From contig CM063249.1 in the NCBI GenBank assembly GCA_032158295.1, positions 11,970,139 to 12,034,138 of the forward strand: a stretch of 64,000 bases of DNA, given 5' to 3'. The position numbers and the translations under genes are program-made. Positions 47,401 through 56,476 of this stretch are shown here, piece after piece. This DNA is from Pycnopodia helianthoides. Lineage: Eukaryota; Echinodermata; Asteroidea; Forcipulatida; Asteriidae. Below the pieces are notes generated by a model, which saw only the letters and a list, made by a program, of their open reading frames with translations, did no database searches and had not been told where the DNA came from. Every line of letters begins with the position of its first letter. Position 1 is the stretch's first letter.

Positions 47401-50400
47401 TAGTTAAAACAATGAGCACATTGAAAAACTCAATCCGGAACAGTGATGTTAATAGTGAGAAGTGCGATCGATCCACTCGGCGAAAGTGGTAGTCCTGGCC
47501 GATTTCCTATTACTATGCTTTTTCGTATTAAATGATATTCGTAGTATTCTTAGTATTTTAATTTGTCTTATTGTAAGTCGCATTCTTATTGTCGAAATTA
47601 CATGTTATAAGTAATATTATTTTTGTTATTTTTATGTTGTCTGCTGAAGCAGCTCCCTAAAATTGGTCCCTGCTACATGTAGTTAGAAAAAAAGGTGGCA
47701 GTGGCTGATGGCAGGCACTTCTGTTTGACCTTCATCATGTGTATCTGGTCTTGAACATTCCCACTGGACTAGTGGCTGCTGCATGTGTTTCAATTATTTC
47801 AAATACTTTAGTATTTATTTGCCAATGGTGGGGTTGGAAATGCTTATTAATTTCTTCGCTATTCAAAATGTTCCCTTTGTTTTGGTTTTCTTCCCTAAGG
47901 TTTATATTTTCTTTCAATCAAAACTAAAATTTTCCTACCCTACCATTGGCATGTACAGGGGGTCATCAATACAAGCCCTATGGGTTTCTAGATGGTCCCC
48001 CCGCTCAGCTTTTCATTCATCAATTACGTTGTTTCTAATTGTATGTTTTTACTTGAGTGGAAATTAAATAAACCATACCATACCATACCATACCATACAT
48101 ACCTAAGATCTTTAACTGAAGTTTGTTTTATAATGACTTATTGCAGGTGTGGAGATTGGATGTGTGCTACTGGCCAGAAAAGATACCCGGCCAGTTTGAT
48201 AAGTTCCCTGTATTCATTGCTTATGGAAAACATCACCATTTCTATGCACTACCAAGTGAGGAGTACCCTGGACTTATAAAGGTATGTTTGTGTTGTGACT
48301 CACTAGGCTGTCTTACTTATCGTCGGTCATGCCATGAACTGAGGTATGGTGCACCACAGCCAACTCGGTGTTTGGAGAAAAATTGTGGTTGAATTTGAAC
48401 TATTTTTCACTGTTTTCATTTGCTTTTGCAAATGGCCAAAGCAATGTGTATATGTAGGAACCCAATGTTCCCCAAAGTGTTTGAATATTACGCCAGCCTT
48501 GCGTGGTCTTATTGACTGTCCATTCTTGGTGGCAGGATTACAAAGATTAGTCATGTCTTGGTGTTAAAGGTCATGATTATTCATAACAAAATATGATCTG
48601 AATATTTACTGATGTACATGGAGAGCCACAAAATGATTAATTCTCAAAGAAATTTAGAACAGTTTCCAAATGAGGAACAAGAAATGTTTAGGGTTAAAAT
48701 ATCCAAGAATAGCATGCTGGAAATTATGAGATGTGAGATGTGTGTGTACTCCTGAAGACAATCGGAGCATACTGATCGAAATGTTGAGTTGTCAATTCTC
48801 CGGTTCTTTTCAGAACCGCCACACAACTCATGGAAAGAGTTCTATGTACATGGTATCTCTGCAAACCTCGCCAGAATGTATTCCCACCATGCAAAGTTTC
48901 AAATCTTATGTTTATTGATGATACGCCATCGAAAGTCCAAATTTTATTCAAGTAGCAACATACACAACCCTTGCACGGCCTGAAAACATATATTAGATAG
49001 AGGGCGCACCAACTGTTACCTGGGCTCAATGTGATGGCACTGCTTACCATGGAGTTGTGCAATTTAATAGGACCCATGCATGGGTCCTAGTTGCCATGAA
49101 ATACACCCTGCAGATCTCGTACGTATTCCAATATTATGGGGAACTTTGAGCTCCGACTTAAATTTGCAATAACGTGTGAAAGAAAACAAAATTGTTCACT
49201 TTAATGTTCAAATACTTAGGAGACTTGCAGAGTCCATTCTGTGCTTTACAGAAATCCATGGAAGTTAATGAGACCCTGTAGTGGTGTACTGGTTTTTCTT
49301 GTAGTTGTAGGATTACAAACGGATCATGAGGGAATTCTGCATTTACCGCACTTTATAAACTAAAACAGTTTCAGCGGCAAAAGATCCTGAAGATCCAGTG
49401 ACCATTGAAATTTGTGGGTTTTACGAAGCGCCGTAATTGAAGAATTTCCCCCTTGAGCAAAGCCACGCCATTCGGCCCTAATCACATCGCTCAATGCTTT
49501 ACTATGTCTGTTTTTCTAGGTGTGTGATCACTCTGAACATGAAGTGATAGATCCCGATGCGAGGGATTCACCCTCCATTGACCATCAGCTCAGAGAGACT
49601 ATCATCCAGAAGTTCATTCAGAAATTCTTCCCTGGACTCCAAGATAAGCCCGCCATCGTGGAGAGATGCATCTATACGGTGAGGATGCCTACATGAGATT
49701 CTACAACTTGTGTCGGTAGGATGAGAGGATTGTATTTAGTCGATTCGTCTTGTCGGTGTCTGACTTTTCGTATATTTATCTTACAGTTCACGCCAGACGA
49801 AAGTTTCTACCTCGACACTCACCCCAAGTATTCTAATATAGTCATAGGCTGCGGATTCTCGGGTAAGTAGTGCACCTTTTATTTGGTAAACTACAGAGAG
49901 GGCCAAAACATCAGGACCCAAGTTCATAGAGCTGCTTAAGCAGAAAATATGATTTCAATATTTTCTGCTTAGCAACAAAAATGAGCAGGACACCAGTATC
50001 GGACAAGACGCTCGACCATTATTGCTTCTTCCTTGCTGATGGGACGTAAAGCGGGAGGTCCTGTGTGTTGTGTAAATGCACTTAAACCCTTATCGTAAAG
50101 AGAAGGGATTTGCCCTGGTGTTTCTGGCATAGCGGGGGGACAATATGTGCCACCTCACCTTGTATTCTTTTCAAGGTGTTGTATTATGGTTGCTTCATCT
50201 CATAACATCATTCTCAACAATCTCCACCTGCTTTGATGTTTTGGCACCAGGGCCCAATTTCATGGCTCTGCTTACCGTAAGCAAAGAATCGGCGCTTGCG
50301 GAAGCAGGGAATTCCGCGCTTACGTCAAGCGTATTTCACGGGTTAGCGGGGAATTTTGGCTTGTGCGCGTGTGTACTCCATGTTACTAGGCATTCTACGC

Positions 50401-51231
50401 TTACACAGCTAGCGCAGAAATTCGGCGCTTGAACAGTAAGCGGAGAATGGTCACTGCAAGCGCAGAATTCGGCGGTAAGCAGAGCCATGAAATTGGGCCC
50501 AGGAGTGTCATTTATGACAGACATGGTGCACTATAAATATACACTATTATGTAGCAAGTCCCGCTAGTTTGAGATCATTTTAAATAGGGTTATCAGTACA
50601 CCTAAATATTTATACTAAAAAAATAGTATAGTCCTGATATTATTTCATCCCTGGTAATGATCTGGCTGATAACCATCTGATAACAAAGCCGTGATGTTAT
50701 CAGATTACCACAGGTCAAACAATATTTTGTTTTATGGTGTTATAACATGGAAAGTCGGTGAGCAGAACCGCGTATCAGTTCCATGCATAATTAAAATATA
50801 TACAATTTTTTGGGTAGGTTTTCAAGTAGTGAAAATCAAAATTGTATCCTTGTCTTAAGCCTTTAGGCCTACGACCCCCCCCCCCCCTCCTTCACTTTAA
50901 AGGCACTTTGAAAGACCCAAGTGTGTATACATTGGATGAGCAATGTAACAATGCAAATTCGGTTTGAAAACACACACACACACCCATTGCCAACGTTGGC
51001 CTTTTTCTGAAAAAAAAAAACATTTTGCTAAGGCACATTTTCCTGCTAAAGTAAGTCCTAAAGTTTGCTTACTGGGCCTTTTTTTCTCCCTTCTCTCCAG
51101 GGCATGGTTTCAAGCTGTCTCCAGTTGTCGGTAAAGTGCTCAGTGAATTAGCAACCGGGAAAAAGCCAAGCTATGATCTCTCAGCGTTCAGACTGGATCG
51201 ATTCCCCAACGGCCCACTGGCAAAGCTGTAG
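35433..51231 (+). CDS. PIPOX: Peroxisomal sarcosine / L-pipecolate oxidase (PIPOX), complete, eight exons, 382 aa
   Basis: Exons: 35433-35534, 36668-36816, 38730-38943, 39915-40097, 48147-48281, 49520-49678, 49787-49862, 51101-51231. All have GT..AG borders in matching phase and sum to 1149 nt. The flavoenzyme oxidises N-methyl or cyclic amino acids (sarcosine, pipecolate, proline), producing hydrogen peroxide in peroxisomes. Residues 4-15 ([12 protein letters not shown]) form the FAD-binding GxGxxG fold; [14 protein letters not shown] in exon 2 is the conserved active-site region; Cys311 in ERCIYTFTPDE matches the motif around the covalent flavin cysteine of sarcosine oxidases; [15 protein letters not shown] near the C terminus contacts the flavin. 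The protein ends LAKL, a type 1 peroxisomal targeting signal. Human PIPOX is 390 aa, so this is full length. G at -3 and +4 supports the start. Introns 1-4 hold SINEs and MITEs; intron 4 is 8 kb, mostly satellite. No disabling change was seen. Confidence 0.95.
36104..36408 (+). mobile_element. 305-bp TIR MITE in PIPOX intron 1
   Basis: AAATGATTTTCGAGAGTGAA at the left end and TTAACTCTCGAAAATCAATT at the right are inverted, and subterminal ACGATCTTGA/TCAAGATCGT pairs too. The centre has a CTCGCGGCATCTGCGAG hairpin. Non-coding. Confidence 0.6.
37637..38338 (+). repeat. Tandem repeat, ~143-bp unit, five copies
   Basis: Units begin ATAACTCAAGAAGGACTTGG and start near 37637, 37781, 37924, 38067 and 38209. 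Each contains GATCGGTCCTGGGATCCCAA and ends GGTCATTATGGCTAAAAC. The frame at 37609-37827 is part of it. Confidence 0.8.
38341..38464 (-). mobile_element. tRNA-derived SINE head
   Basis: The minus strand reads GTGGTCTAGTTGGTAAGACA (A box), a TGCTCTAGAATAGCA anticodon-like arm, and GTGGGTTCGAATCCCACC (B box and T arm), preceded by a GGAACTGCCTCTAGCTACCG leader. The same order occurs forward at 52426-52550. The acceptor stem does not close properly, so it is a SINE and not a working tRNA gene. Confidence 0.65.
39172..39523 (-). mobile_element. tRNA-Leu(CAA)-derived SINE, near full length (~350 bp)
   Basis: The minus-strand head reads GTCATGACCGAGCGGTTTAG, CGGATTCAAGTTCTGG (CAA loop), then GTAGGTTCGAATCCCGGTCA, closely following a leucine tRNA. 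The body passes GAGCAAGACGC and GGTATAAATGGGTACCTGC and ends in ..GCTATATAAGGACTACTT plus (ATT)n at 39172-39194. The best preserved of the three copies; it lies in PIPOX intron 3. Confidence 0.7.
39700..39815 (+). repeat. Tandem repeat, ~36-bp unit, three copies
   Basis: Three copies of TGTCACAGTGTCTCGGTTGT followed by TGTAA and a variable CACTTG linker. A minisatellite just before PIPOX exon 4. The frame at 39534-39812 is part of it. Confidence 0.65.
40370..40565 (+). repeat. Tandem duplication, ~102-bp unit, two copies
   Basis: GGGTTGTCGTAGTAATCGGT followed by GTTAGCCAGAGGGGTGTCTG and ATTCGGGTATGCAGCC occurs twice with few differences. The second half of each unit is the dispersed repeat also seen at 19865-20045. 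Confidence 0.7.
40738..40867 (-). repeat. Hammerhead-bearing dispersed repeat, best preserved copy
   Basis: On the plus strand: AATAGTAAACTTGCGGGTAC, GTTGGCTCTGAGAAGGGCC, GTGGTCTCGACGTTTCGAAC. The same 100+ bp occurs in both arms at 33311-33554, at 19403-19534, and truncated at 63256-63355. The ribozyme-like motif is at its inner end on the minus strand. Confidence 0.8.
40826..40867 (-). ncRNA. Type I hammerhead-ribozyme-like motif
   Basis: The minus strand reads TCTC / CTGAAGA / C / GAGCAG-AGTATA-CTGTTC / GAAAC / GTC / GAGA. This fits the hammerhead core: CUGANGA, helix II (6 bp with one G-U), GAAA, A15.1-U16.1 with C-G forming a minimal helix III, cleavage base C after GU, and helix I from TCTC with GAGA. 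Helix III has no loop, so cleavage would need a dimer, as proposed for short-stem-III hammerheads in retroelements. Only sequence pattern supports this. Confidence 0.5.
41393..41464 (+). tRNA. tRNA-Asn(GTT)-like, copy 1, repeat-embedded
   Basis: A 72-nt cloverleaf can be drawn: acceptor GGCTAGA/TCTAGTC (7 pairs, one G-U), D arm GCTC/GAGC, anticodon arm CCGG/CCGG around GTTAA, T arm with GGTTCAAATCC. A and B boxes fit. Position 33 is C instead of the invariant U and the last anticodon-stem pair is T-T, so translation function is doubtful. Probably a tRNA-derived repeat. Confidence 0.4.
41709..41780 (+). tRNA. tRNA-Asn(GTT)-like, copy 2, repeat-embedded
   Basis: Identical in sequence to the copy 316 bp upstream, with the same C33 and T-T defects. 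It lies in the second 317-bp unit. Confidence 0.4.
42026..42097 (+). tRNA. tRNA-Asn(GTT)-like, copy 3, repeat-embedded
   Basis: Identical to the two upstream copies, in the third 317-bp unit, followed by the start of a fourth unit cut short by the right inverted arm. Confidence 0.4.
42470..47500 (+). repeat. Satellite-like tandem array in PIPOX intron 4, about 17 units
   Basis: The block CAAGACAAGTTCTCAAAGAA recurs near 42477, 42777, 43070, 43405, 43723, 43987, 44340, 44595, 44864, 45118, 45384, 45733, 45913, 46270, 47014 and 47265. Full units (~340-357 bp) pass CACATGGTGTGACAGCAAAC, CTCACCATGCAATGCCTC, CTGCTGAAGATGACAAGAGC, ACTCACTCCGCGGCAGTGAT and AAGCAGGACAGTTCTTTTCA. Short units (~255-270 bp) lack ~90 bp between AGCAAAC and CAATGAGAG. 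The region between 46556 and 47014 is rearranged. The frames 42429-47288 on both strands come from it and have no start-to-stop conservation across units. A single inverted copy exists at 6520-6680. Confidence 0.9.
48069..48100 (+). repeat. (CATAC)n microsatellite
   Basis: Five to six CATAC units lie just before PIPOX exon 5. Low complexity only. Confidence 0.7.
48748..48789 (+). ncRNA. Type I hammerhead-ribozyme-like motif, second copy
   Basis: It reads ACTC / CTGAAGA / C / AATCGG-AGCATA-CTGATC / GAAAT / GTT / GAGT, the same 42-nt layout as 40826-40867. Helix I is ACTC with GAGT, helix II keeps five of six pairs, helix III is A-U plus U-G, and the cleavage triplet GTT is allowed. Differences from the other copy preserve pairing. 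Downstream CCGGTTCTTTTCAGAACC is a hairpin resembling that of the array unit. In PIPOX intron 5. Confidence 0.5.
50250..50500. mobile_element. 251-bp MITE with perfect 28-bp TIRs
   Basis: GGGCCCAATTTCATGGCTCT and the next eight bases at the left end are repeated exactly, inverted, at 50473-50500. The interior is full of GCGCTTACG/CGTAAGCG-like pairs, so most of the element folds on itself. A partial relative precedes it at ~49917-50000. In PIPOX intron 7. Confidence 0.8.
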
Positions 51232-51249
51232 ATGACCGGTGCCACGATT

Positions 51250-51375
51250 TGCCCCACGATATGCCCCCAATATGCCCCATGATATGCCCCACGATATGCC
51301 CCACGATATGCCCCACGATATGCCCCACGATATGCCCCACGATATGCCCCACGATATGCCCCACGATATGCCCCA
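51250..51375 (+). repeat. 12-bp minisatellite GATATGCCCCAC, ~10 copies, in the PIPOX 3' UTR
   Basis: It starts 19 bp after the PIPOX stop codon. The first copies are imperfect, the last eight essentially identical. It encodes MPHD or GHIV-type repeats in open frames on both strands, which are artefacts. The 3' UTR continues AT-rich; the first clear AATAAA is near 52304. Confidence 0.85.
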
Positions 51376-51856
51376 GGTCTGCTGCATCATGAGCGCCTGT
51401 GGTAGGTATAGAAAATGCCAACAAACACAATAATAGAACAAATTATGCTCCCAAAAATGTTTTAGAATTTTTCTTTTTCACCATCAGAATCTAGAAAAAA
51501 TTGTGAATTTTTCTCAGCCGTTACACATCATGATAAAAAAATGTCGATTTTCAAAACTTCCAAGTTTTGCCAGAGCGGGTCAACCTATGATGTAATTCCA
51601 TTTCAATATATTTGACAAGTTTTATACCAACAATAATCACTTTCATAAACGACATTTCCAGCGTCGTCAAATCTAATTTTGTTCCCCATTGCTTTGTTTC
51701 TCAACCTGAAAATTTCCATTTTGCAAAGGTTTAAGGGGCCATTCAAAATAATCAATGTTTAAAAAACCCTTGGCATCTTCTGAGCTGGGACAACATTGAT
51801 CTAAGATATTTGCTTCAATTTGAGGCATTACTTTGTTCTTCAGTGTATATTGTACA

Positions 51857-52189
51857 TTAAAGGCTCTGTACACTATTGGTAAGATCGAAAACACAAATGT
51901 TCACAGATTCACACATAACTTACATGATTTAAAGGTATTATACAGGATTCTGCCTAAAATGCTATCGTTTCTGAGAAATGAGTAAAACAATAGTTTTTAT
52001 CACGCGTGATAAAAACTTGATGTTTGAAAAAACAGAAAACACGTAAGGTCTCTTTTCACTATTTTCTCGTGACCTCGATGACCAATTGAGCTCAAACTAT
52101 CACAGGTTTGTTTGTTCATGCATATGTGAATCACACAAAATGTGGACAATGATTTTGAGCTATTACCAAAAGTGTACAATACCTTTTAA
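51857..52189 (+). mobile_element. Palindrome-centred MITE (GTACACT family)
   Basis: Close to the 2056-2394 element over its whole length, but its centre is a perfect 24-bp palindrome (51993-52016, half-site GTTTTTATCACG) instead of AATTATCGCG. It ends GTACAATACCTTTTAA. Confidence 0.75.
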
Positions 52190-52425
52190 TTGTCCGTCAA
52201 TATTAAAAAATCTAAATTTGGGTAGGTCTACAATTGTTAAACTTTGATTATCATGCTTATGTATATCTATCTATGCAAAATTGTAAATTTGAAGTTCTTT
52301 GTAAATAAAAGACATTAAATTTGCATGGCCCGATTTTGGCAAAAATATTAATTTTTATGTCTTTTATTTCAATTTTTTTTATAAACGAATTTTGATGCAA
52401 ATTTATCATCTATTAAATTGTTGCT

Positions 52426-52550
52426 ATATACCCACTGCTAAAACATAGGATTCGAACTGCCTCTAGCTATCGGGCAATCTTGGTTGTCTAGTTGGTAAGA
52501 CATCTGCTCTAGAATTGCAAAGGTTGTGGGTTCGAACCCCACCTGAGTAA
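52426..52550 (+). mobile_element. tRNA-derived SINE head, second copy
   Basis: It carries ACTGCCTCTAGCTATCGGGC, GTCTAGTTGGTAAGACATCT (A box), and GTGGGTTCGAACCCCACC (B box), matching the reverse-orientation copy at 38341-38464 for ~125 bp. Flanks differ, so it is dispersed. Confidence 0.65.
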
Positions 52551-53167
52551 CATGCCTGTGGACTTATTTTTCACAGAACTTGTGAAAGTACCGAGTGTAC
52601 AGTGCTTTACATACATCAGTGGTAGGGTAAAAAAACAAGTATAAAGAATATTGATGGCTTTTTCAAAAAGAGAAACACACAAAAACATGCAACATTTTTG
52701 CATGTGGCTGATGTGATGATTTAATTTTGGAATCGCGACAATTATTCATATTAAGCTTAATTATGTACCACTTACCATTGGTGGATTTCTTTTATGCAAT
52801 ACCTTGAATGAAAGTCTATAACTGTTTTGAATCTATAAAAATAGCTCAGGTAAAATTTTAATCTAAAATTTTCTGTCAAATTGAAAAATTTGTGTATTTT
52901 TGGAAGGTTAGGAAATGTTGTCGAATGGTTACATTCATTTTGGTATTGATTTGTTCGGACATTGATTTTACTGGTATTATTAAAAAAATCATAAATTTTC
53001 ATTGATATTCATGTAACTATAAATGTTAGTACATTGATTTTGCATGCGTTATTTAACAGGTTAATTGTGCTCATTATTTTGCTTTGAAATTCAGGTAATT
53101 ATAAATATTACTGCTCAGGAAGCTGTTTGTCATGTATTCTGTTTATTTTAGCTTGAGTGATTATAGC

Positions 53168-53495
53168 TTAAAGGCACTGGACACTATTGGTAATCACTCA
53201 AAATAATTGTTAGCATAAAAACTTACTTGGTAACGAGCAATGGAGAGCAGTTGATAGTATAAAACATTGTGAGAAACGGCTCCCTCTGAAGTAACGTAGT
53301 TTTTGAGAAAGAAGTAATTTCTCAGTAAAATATTTGAATTGATTTTGAGACCTCACGCGTGAGGTCTTGAAATCAAGCATCTGAAAGCACAAATGAGTTC
53401 AAATTTTCACAGGTTTGTTATTTTGTGCATATGTTGAGATACACCAAGTGAGAAGACTGGTCTTTGACAATTACCAAAGGTGTCCGGTGTCTTTA
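53168..53495 (+). mobile_element. Palindrome-centred MITE (GACACTATTGGTAA family)
   Basis: The ends TTAAAGGCACTGGACACTAT and ..GTGTCCGGTGTCTTTA are inverted. The centre is a perfect 20-bp palindrome at 53348-53367 (half-site AGACCTCACG). The block AAATTTTCACAGGTTTGTTA is shared with the sister families. Confidence 0.75.
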
Positions 53496-56476
53496 TTATT
53501 TGAATTTTCTTATTTATTTGCCCCTCCATGGTGATAAAGTACCACTAGTAGCTGACCAGATTTAGAAAAATGAATCTGAGCACAGTTTTTTTTTTTGTAA
53601 TGAAACAATAGTGTCCTCTATCTTCCCCTGCTGCAAAACGTTTTTCAAAAAATAAGTTTTGAAACTTCTCCTGCTGACATCACAAGAGTTTGTGATTAGT
53701 GGTATGTGTTTCTTTCAAAATTGCCACAGTTTATCTCAAGTCCTTCTCACCTAACCATACATTTCACCCAAGCCCCATTATTTATTGACCAATGCGTCCC
53801 AGTGAACAGTATGAGCATCGAACACTACTCTTACTACCAGTACTCTTTTTTAGGAGACCTTCAAAGAAATTTAGTGGGATTTTGAAATTTGGCAGTGTGA
53901 GTAACATCATCCTTGCAGAGGTAAAACATCTTTGTCCTTTTGAGTTTTGCAATGAAATACCGCTGGCCACTAAAGTGCTTTACAAAGCACAAATATCAGC
54001 CCTATGAAATAAATTTAAAATATAAAAACCATTGTTTTTTTAAAAATTAAATGACCACTGCTGACCGATGGTTGGGTAGCAAAAGCAAAAGCATTCAGTA
54101 GTTTTTTGGTAAACGCAACCACTGCTGACCACTAGATGACCATTGGCCAAATTTTATGAACATTTTTAATTAAATTTCACATTTAAAATATGAACAACTT
54201 TACAATATGTTTTTATTTTGTTATGAAATGACCACTGCTGACTGGTTAATGACCAATGGCAAAAAAATTCCTCTGGCAAATACAGAACTGAACGATGTTA
54301 GGCTGCAATCGACTGAAGAATGTGGGAGACAAATGGCGCTTGGCTGGTATCAATTATATATCACCGGTATCCACATTACGTGCTCATCAAGGCCCTTGCC
54401 CCAATACTAAAGTTCCTCTGTGGATATCGTCCAATCGTTGACTGCTGTTACATTTGTGTTTAAATAATTAAGGCATTTATTAAACGAAAAAGAATCAAGG
54501 AAAAAGCAAGGGTAAAGTTAGTGCCTTGCACAATTGGTGCTCGATATTGGGCAGAGGGTACCCCCCCCTCCCTATTGTGTCTTCATTTGTGTGCTTGGAA
54601 TCTCGGAATATTGAGGATTTTTTTTATTTATTTATTTATTATTTATTTATTATTATATTATTTATTTTTTTTTTTTGGGGGGGGGAGTTCTATACAAGAG
54701 GAAAATAGTGTGTTATAGTTATGGGAACATTGGGGGGGGACACCCTCTGCCCCATATCGGGCTTGTATAAGCCTTGCAAAAGACACCCAAACAAAACAAA
54801 CGATGAAACGATTTATTTTCGAGTTGTTTAGTGTGAGGGGTCCTGAATTTTACTGTGGATTGACTTAATAGAATCACCTAATATGACCCTAGTGTCGGGT
54901 TGATATATTTGTGTATACTACTATGTATTAAATGTTAATATAAAGAGCGATAGTCCTGTGTAGAGTTTTTATAAGACAAAATTGAGTCACAAAAAGTTAG
55001 CACATAGACAAAGTTGCCTAAATCTTGTAGTCGCGTGTTTAAAAAAAGGACTTTCCAGGCAGTCTCATTTGGCCGGCTACCTAACTGTGTTCAATCTGTG
55101 TCATGCACATACTCAGGGTACACAAACACGTTTGCACAACGAGTTAAAGAGCATTGGTTTTGTGTTGATGGAGTTTCAAACTGTCTGAGCATAGGGAAAG
55201 GGCCACTGGTCTGAGTCGCGTCGCGAGAGTCGAATGAGACTAATTTCAACGTTGGTGGCGTTACCCCTTCACCACCGATCGATCCCGGATGAACTGTGTG
55301 GCGGTGGTGTCTTTTTTCCCAGGACGAACGTGGGCTTATTAACATAAATGCGTATCTTAACTCCAAACTTTCGCGCACGCGCACAAGAACGTCGGTGAAA
55401 GTTTTGCGTGCAGTTTATAAAAACCCCATGGCAGCTAATGAAATATCTTACCCGTAAAACGTCTTGAAACAAAAAGGCAGAGTTCGACCCAGTAGTAGAT
55501 GATTGGTTTTTGATTGGTTGTAGGACTTTTTTTAATTGTGTGTGCACGGCATAAAGGTGTGCAAAATCATCCAGGCTAAAATGCCATTTGAGTAGTACTG
55601 CATACGAATTCCTGTGGTGGTAGGCATGCATGGTCTGTGTAAAGATAGTTCTACACTTGAAATTTAGTAACGCCGAATATTTTTTTAAATTTTACCCACG
55701 ATATTTCTAATGAATATGCACGAACTTCCAGATTTCACTTTCCACATTTTTCTTCACATTTATAAGGATCTGGGTTTGCCGCCCAATGTGAAGGGAGAAA
55801 GTAGGTATAGCACCAGCCGGAATGTTCTCTTCCACAACGCCCGTAGTATTTCAAAAAAACTCTTGCCGACGATGTACATGCAGCGTACACTCAGTTCAGA
55901 AGTTTGTGCTTAAAAATTGGTGTCTTTTCTCTGTTTTTACGCTTACGAAGGCTTGATTTTTCAACCCCCAAAACAATCTCAGAGCTTCCGTTACAATACA
56001 TTTCTTTGAGGCCCCCCCCCCCACCCAAGACATAATCATGGGCCGCTGCGCCGTTGTTTATTTATATATGCCCCCGACAAAAAAAATTGTTATAAGGGGG
56101 AGGCACTGAGGGAAGGCTTTTGAAAACGTTTATTTGCTGATCTTGGATGCTCGGTTCGCAATGGCACTGAAAACGTGTTTTAAAAAAAAACGTCATCGCA
56201 GACGCTAATGGCCGAGGCCTTGTTGACAAATGAGTGTACTCCATGTGAGCACAGACACGTGAGCTACGGGTTGAAAACAAACACGCCCATTTATGGTGAT
56301 AAGCCCACTTTCGTCATAAGAATAAAAACTAGATGTCCGAACGCGTCATCATGGACCTGCGCCATCTTTAATTCGCGCAGCGCAGTGTATTTTGCGCGGG
56401 CTGAAATAGCAATCCCTCTTGAAAACTGCGCCGATAAAAAAGTTTTTCGGGAGATAAACTCGCAATTTCCAACGTC

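Larger units (their letters stand above)
51232..56476. other. Intergenic region between PIPOX and the NOL4/KRBA2-like gene
   Basis: It holds the PIPOX 3' UTR, two palindromic MITEs, a SINE, three short direct repeats of GACCACTGCTGACC (54050-54250), a poly-T/(TTTA)n tract (54618-54680) and homopolymer G/C runs. 54700-55700 contains frames on both strands without recognisable families. 55920-56040 resembles a decayed repeat also seen at 34700-34760 (TTTTTCACCCCTCAAAACG). Nothing else could be supported. Confidence 0.55.

Noticed and set aside
51181..51441. ORFs encoding MPHD or GISW repeats
   Set aside because: Produced by the 12-bp minisatellite after the PIPOX stop codon.
38341..52550. tRNA genes at 38341-38464 and 52426-52550
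   Set aside because: A and B boxes are good but the acceptor stem fails and both copies share a longer flanking leader, so they are SINEs.
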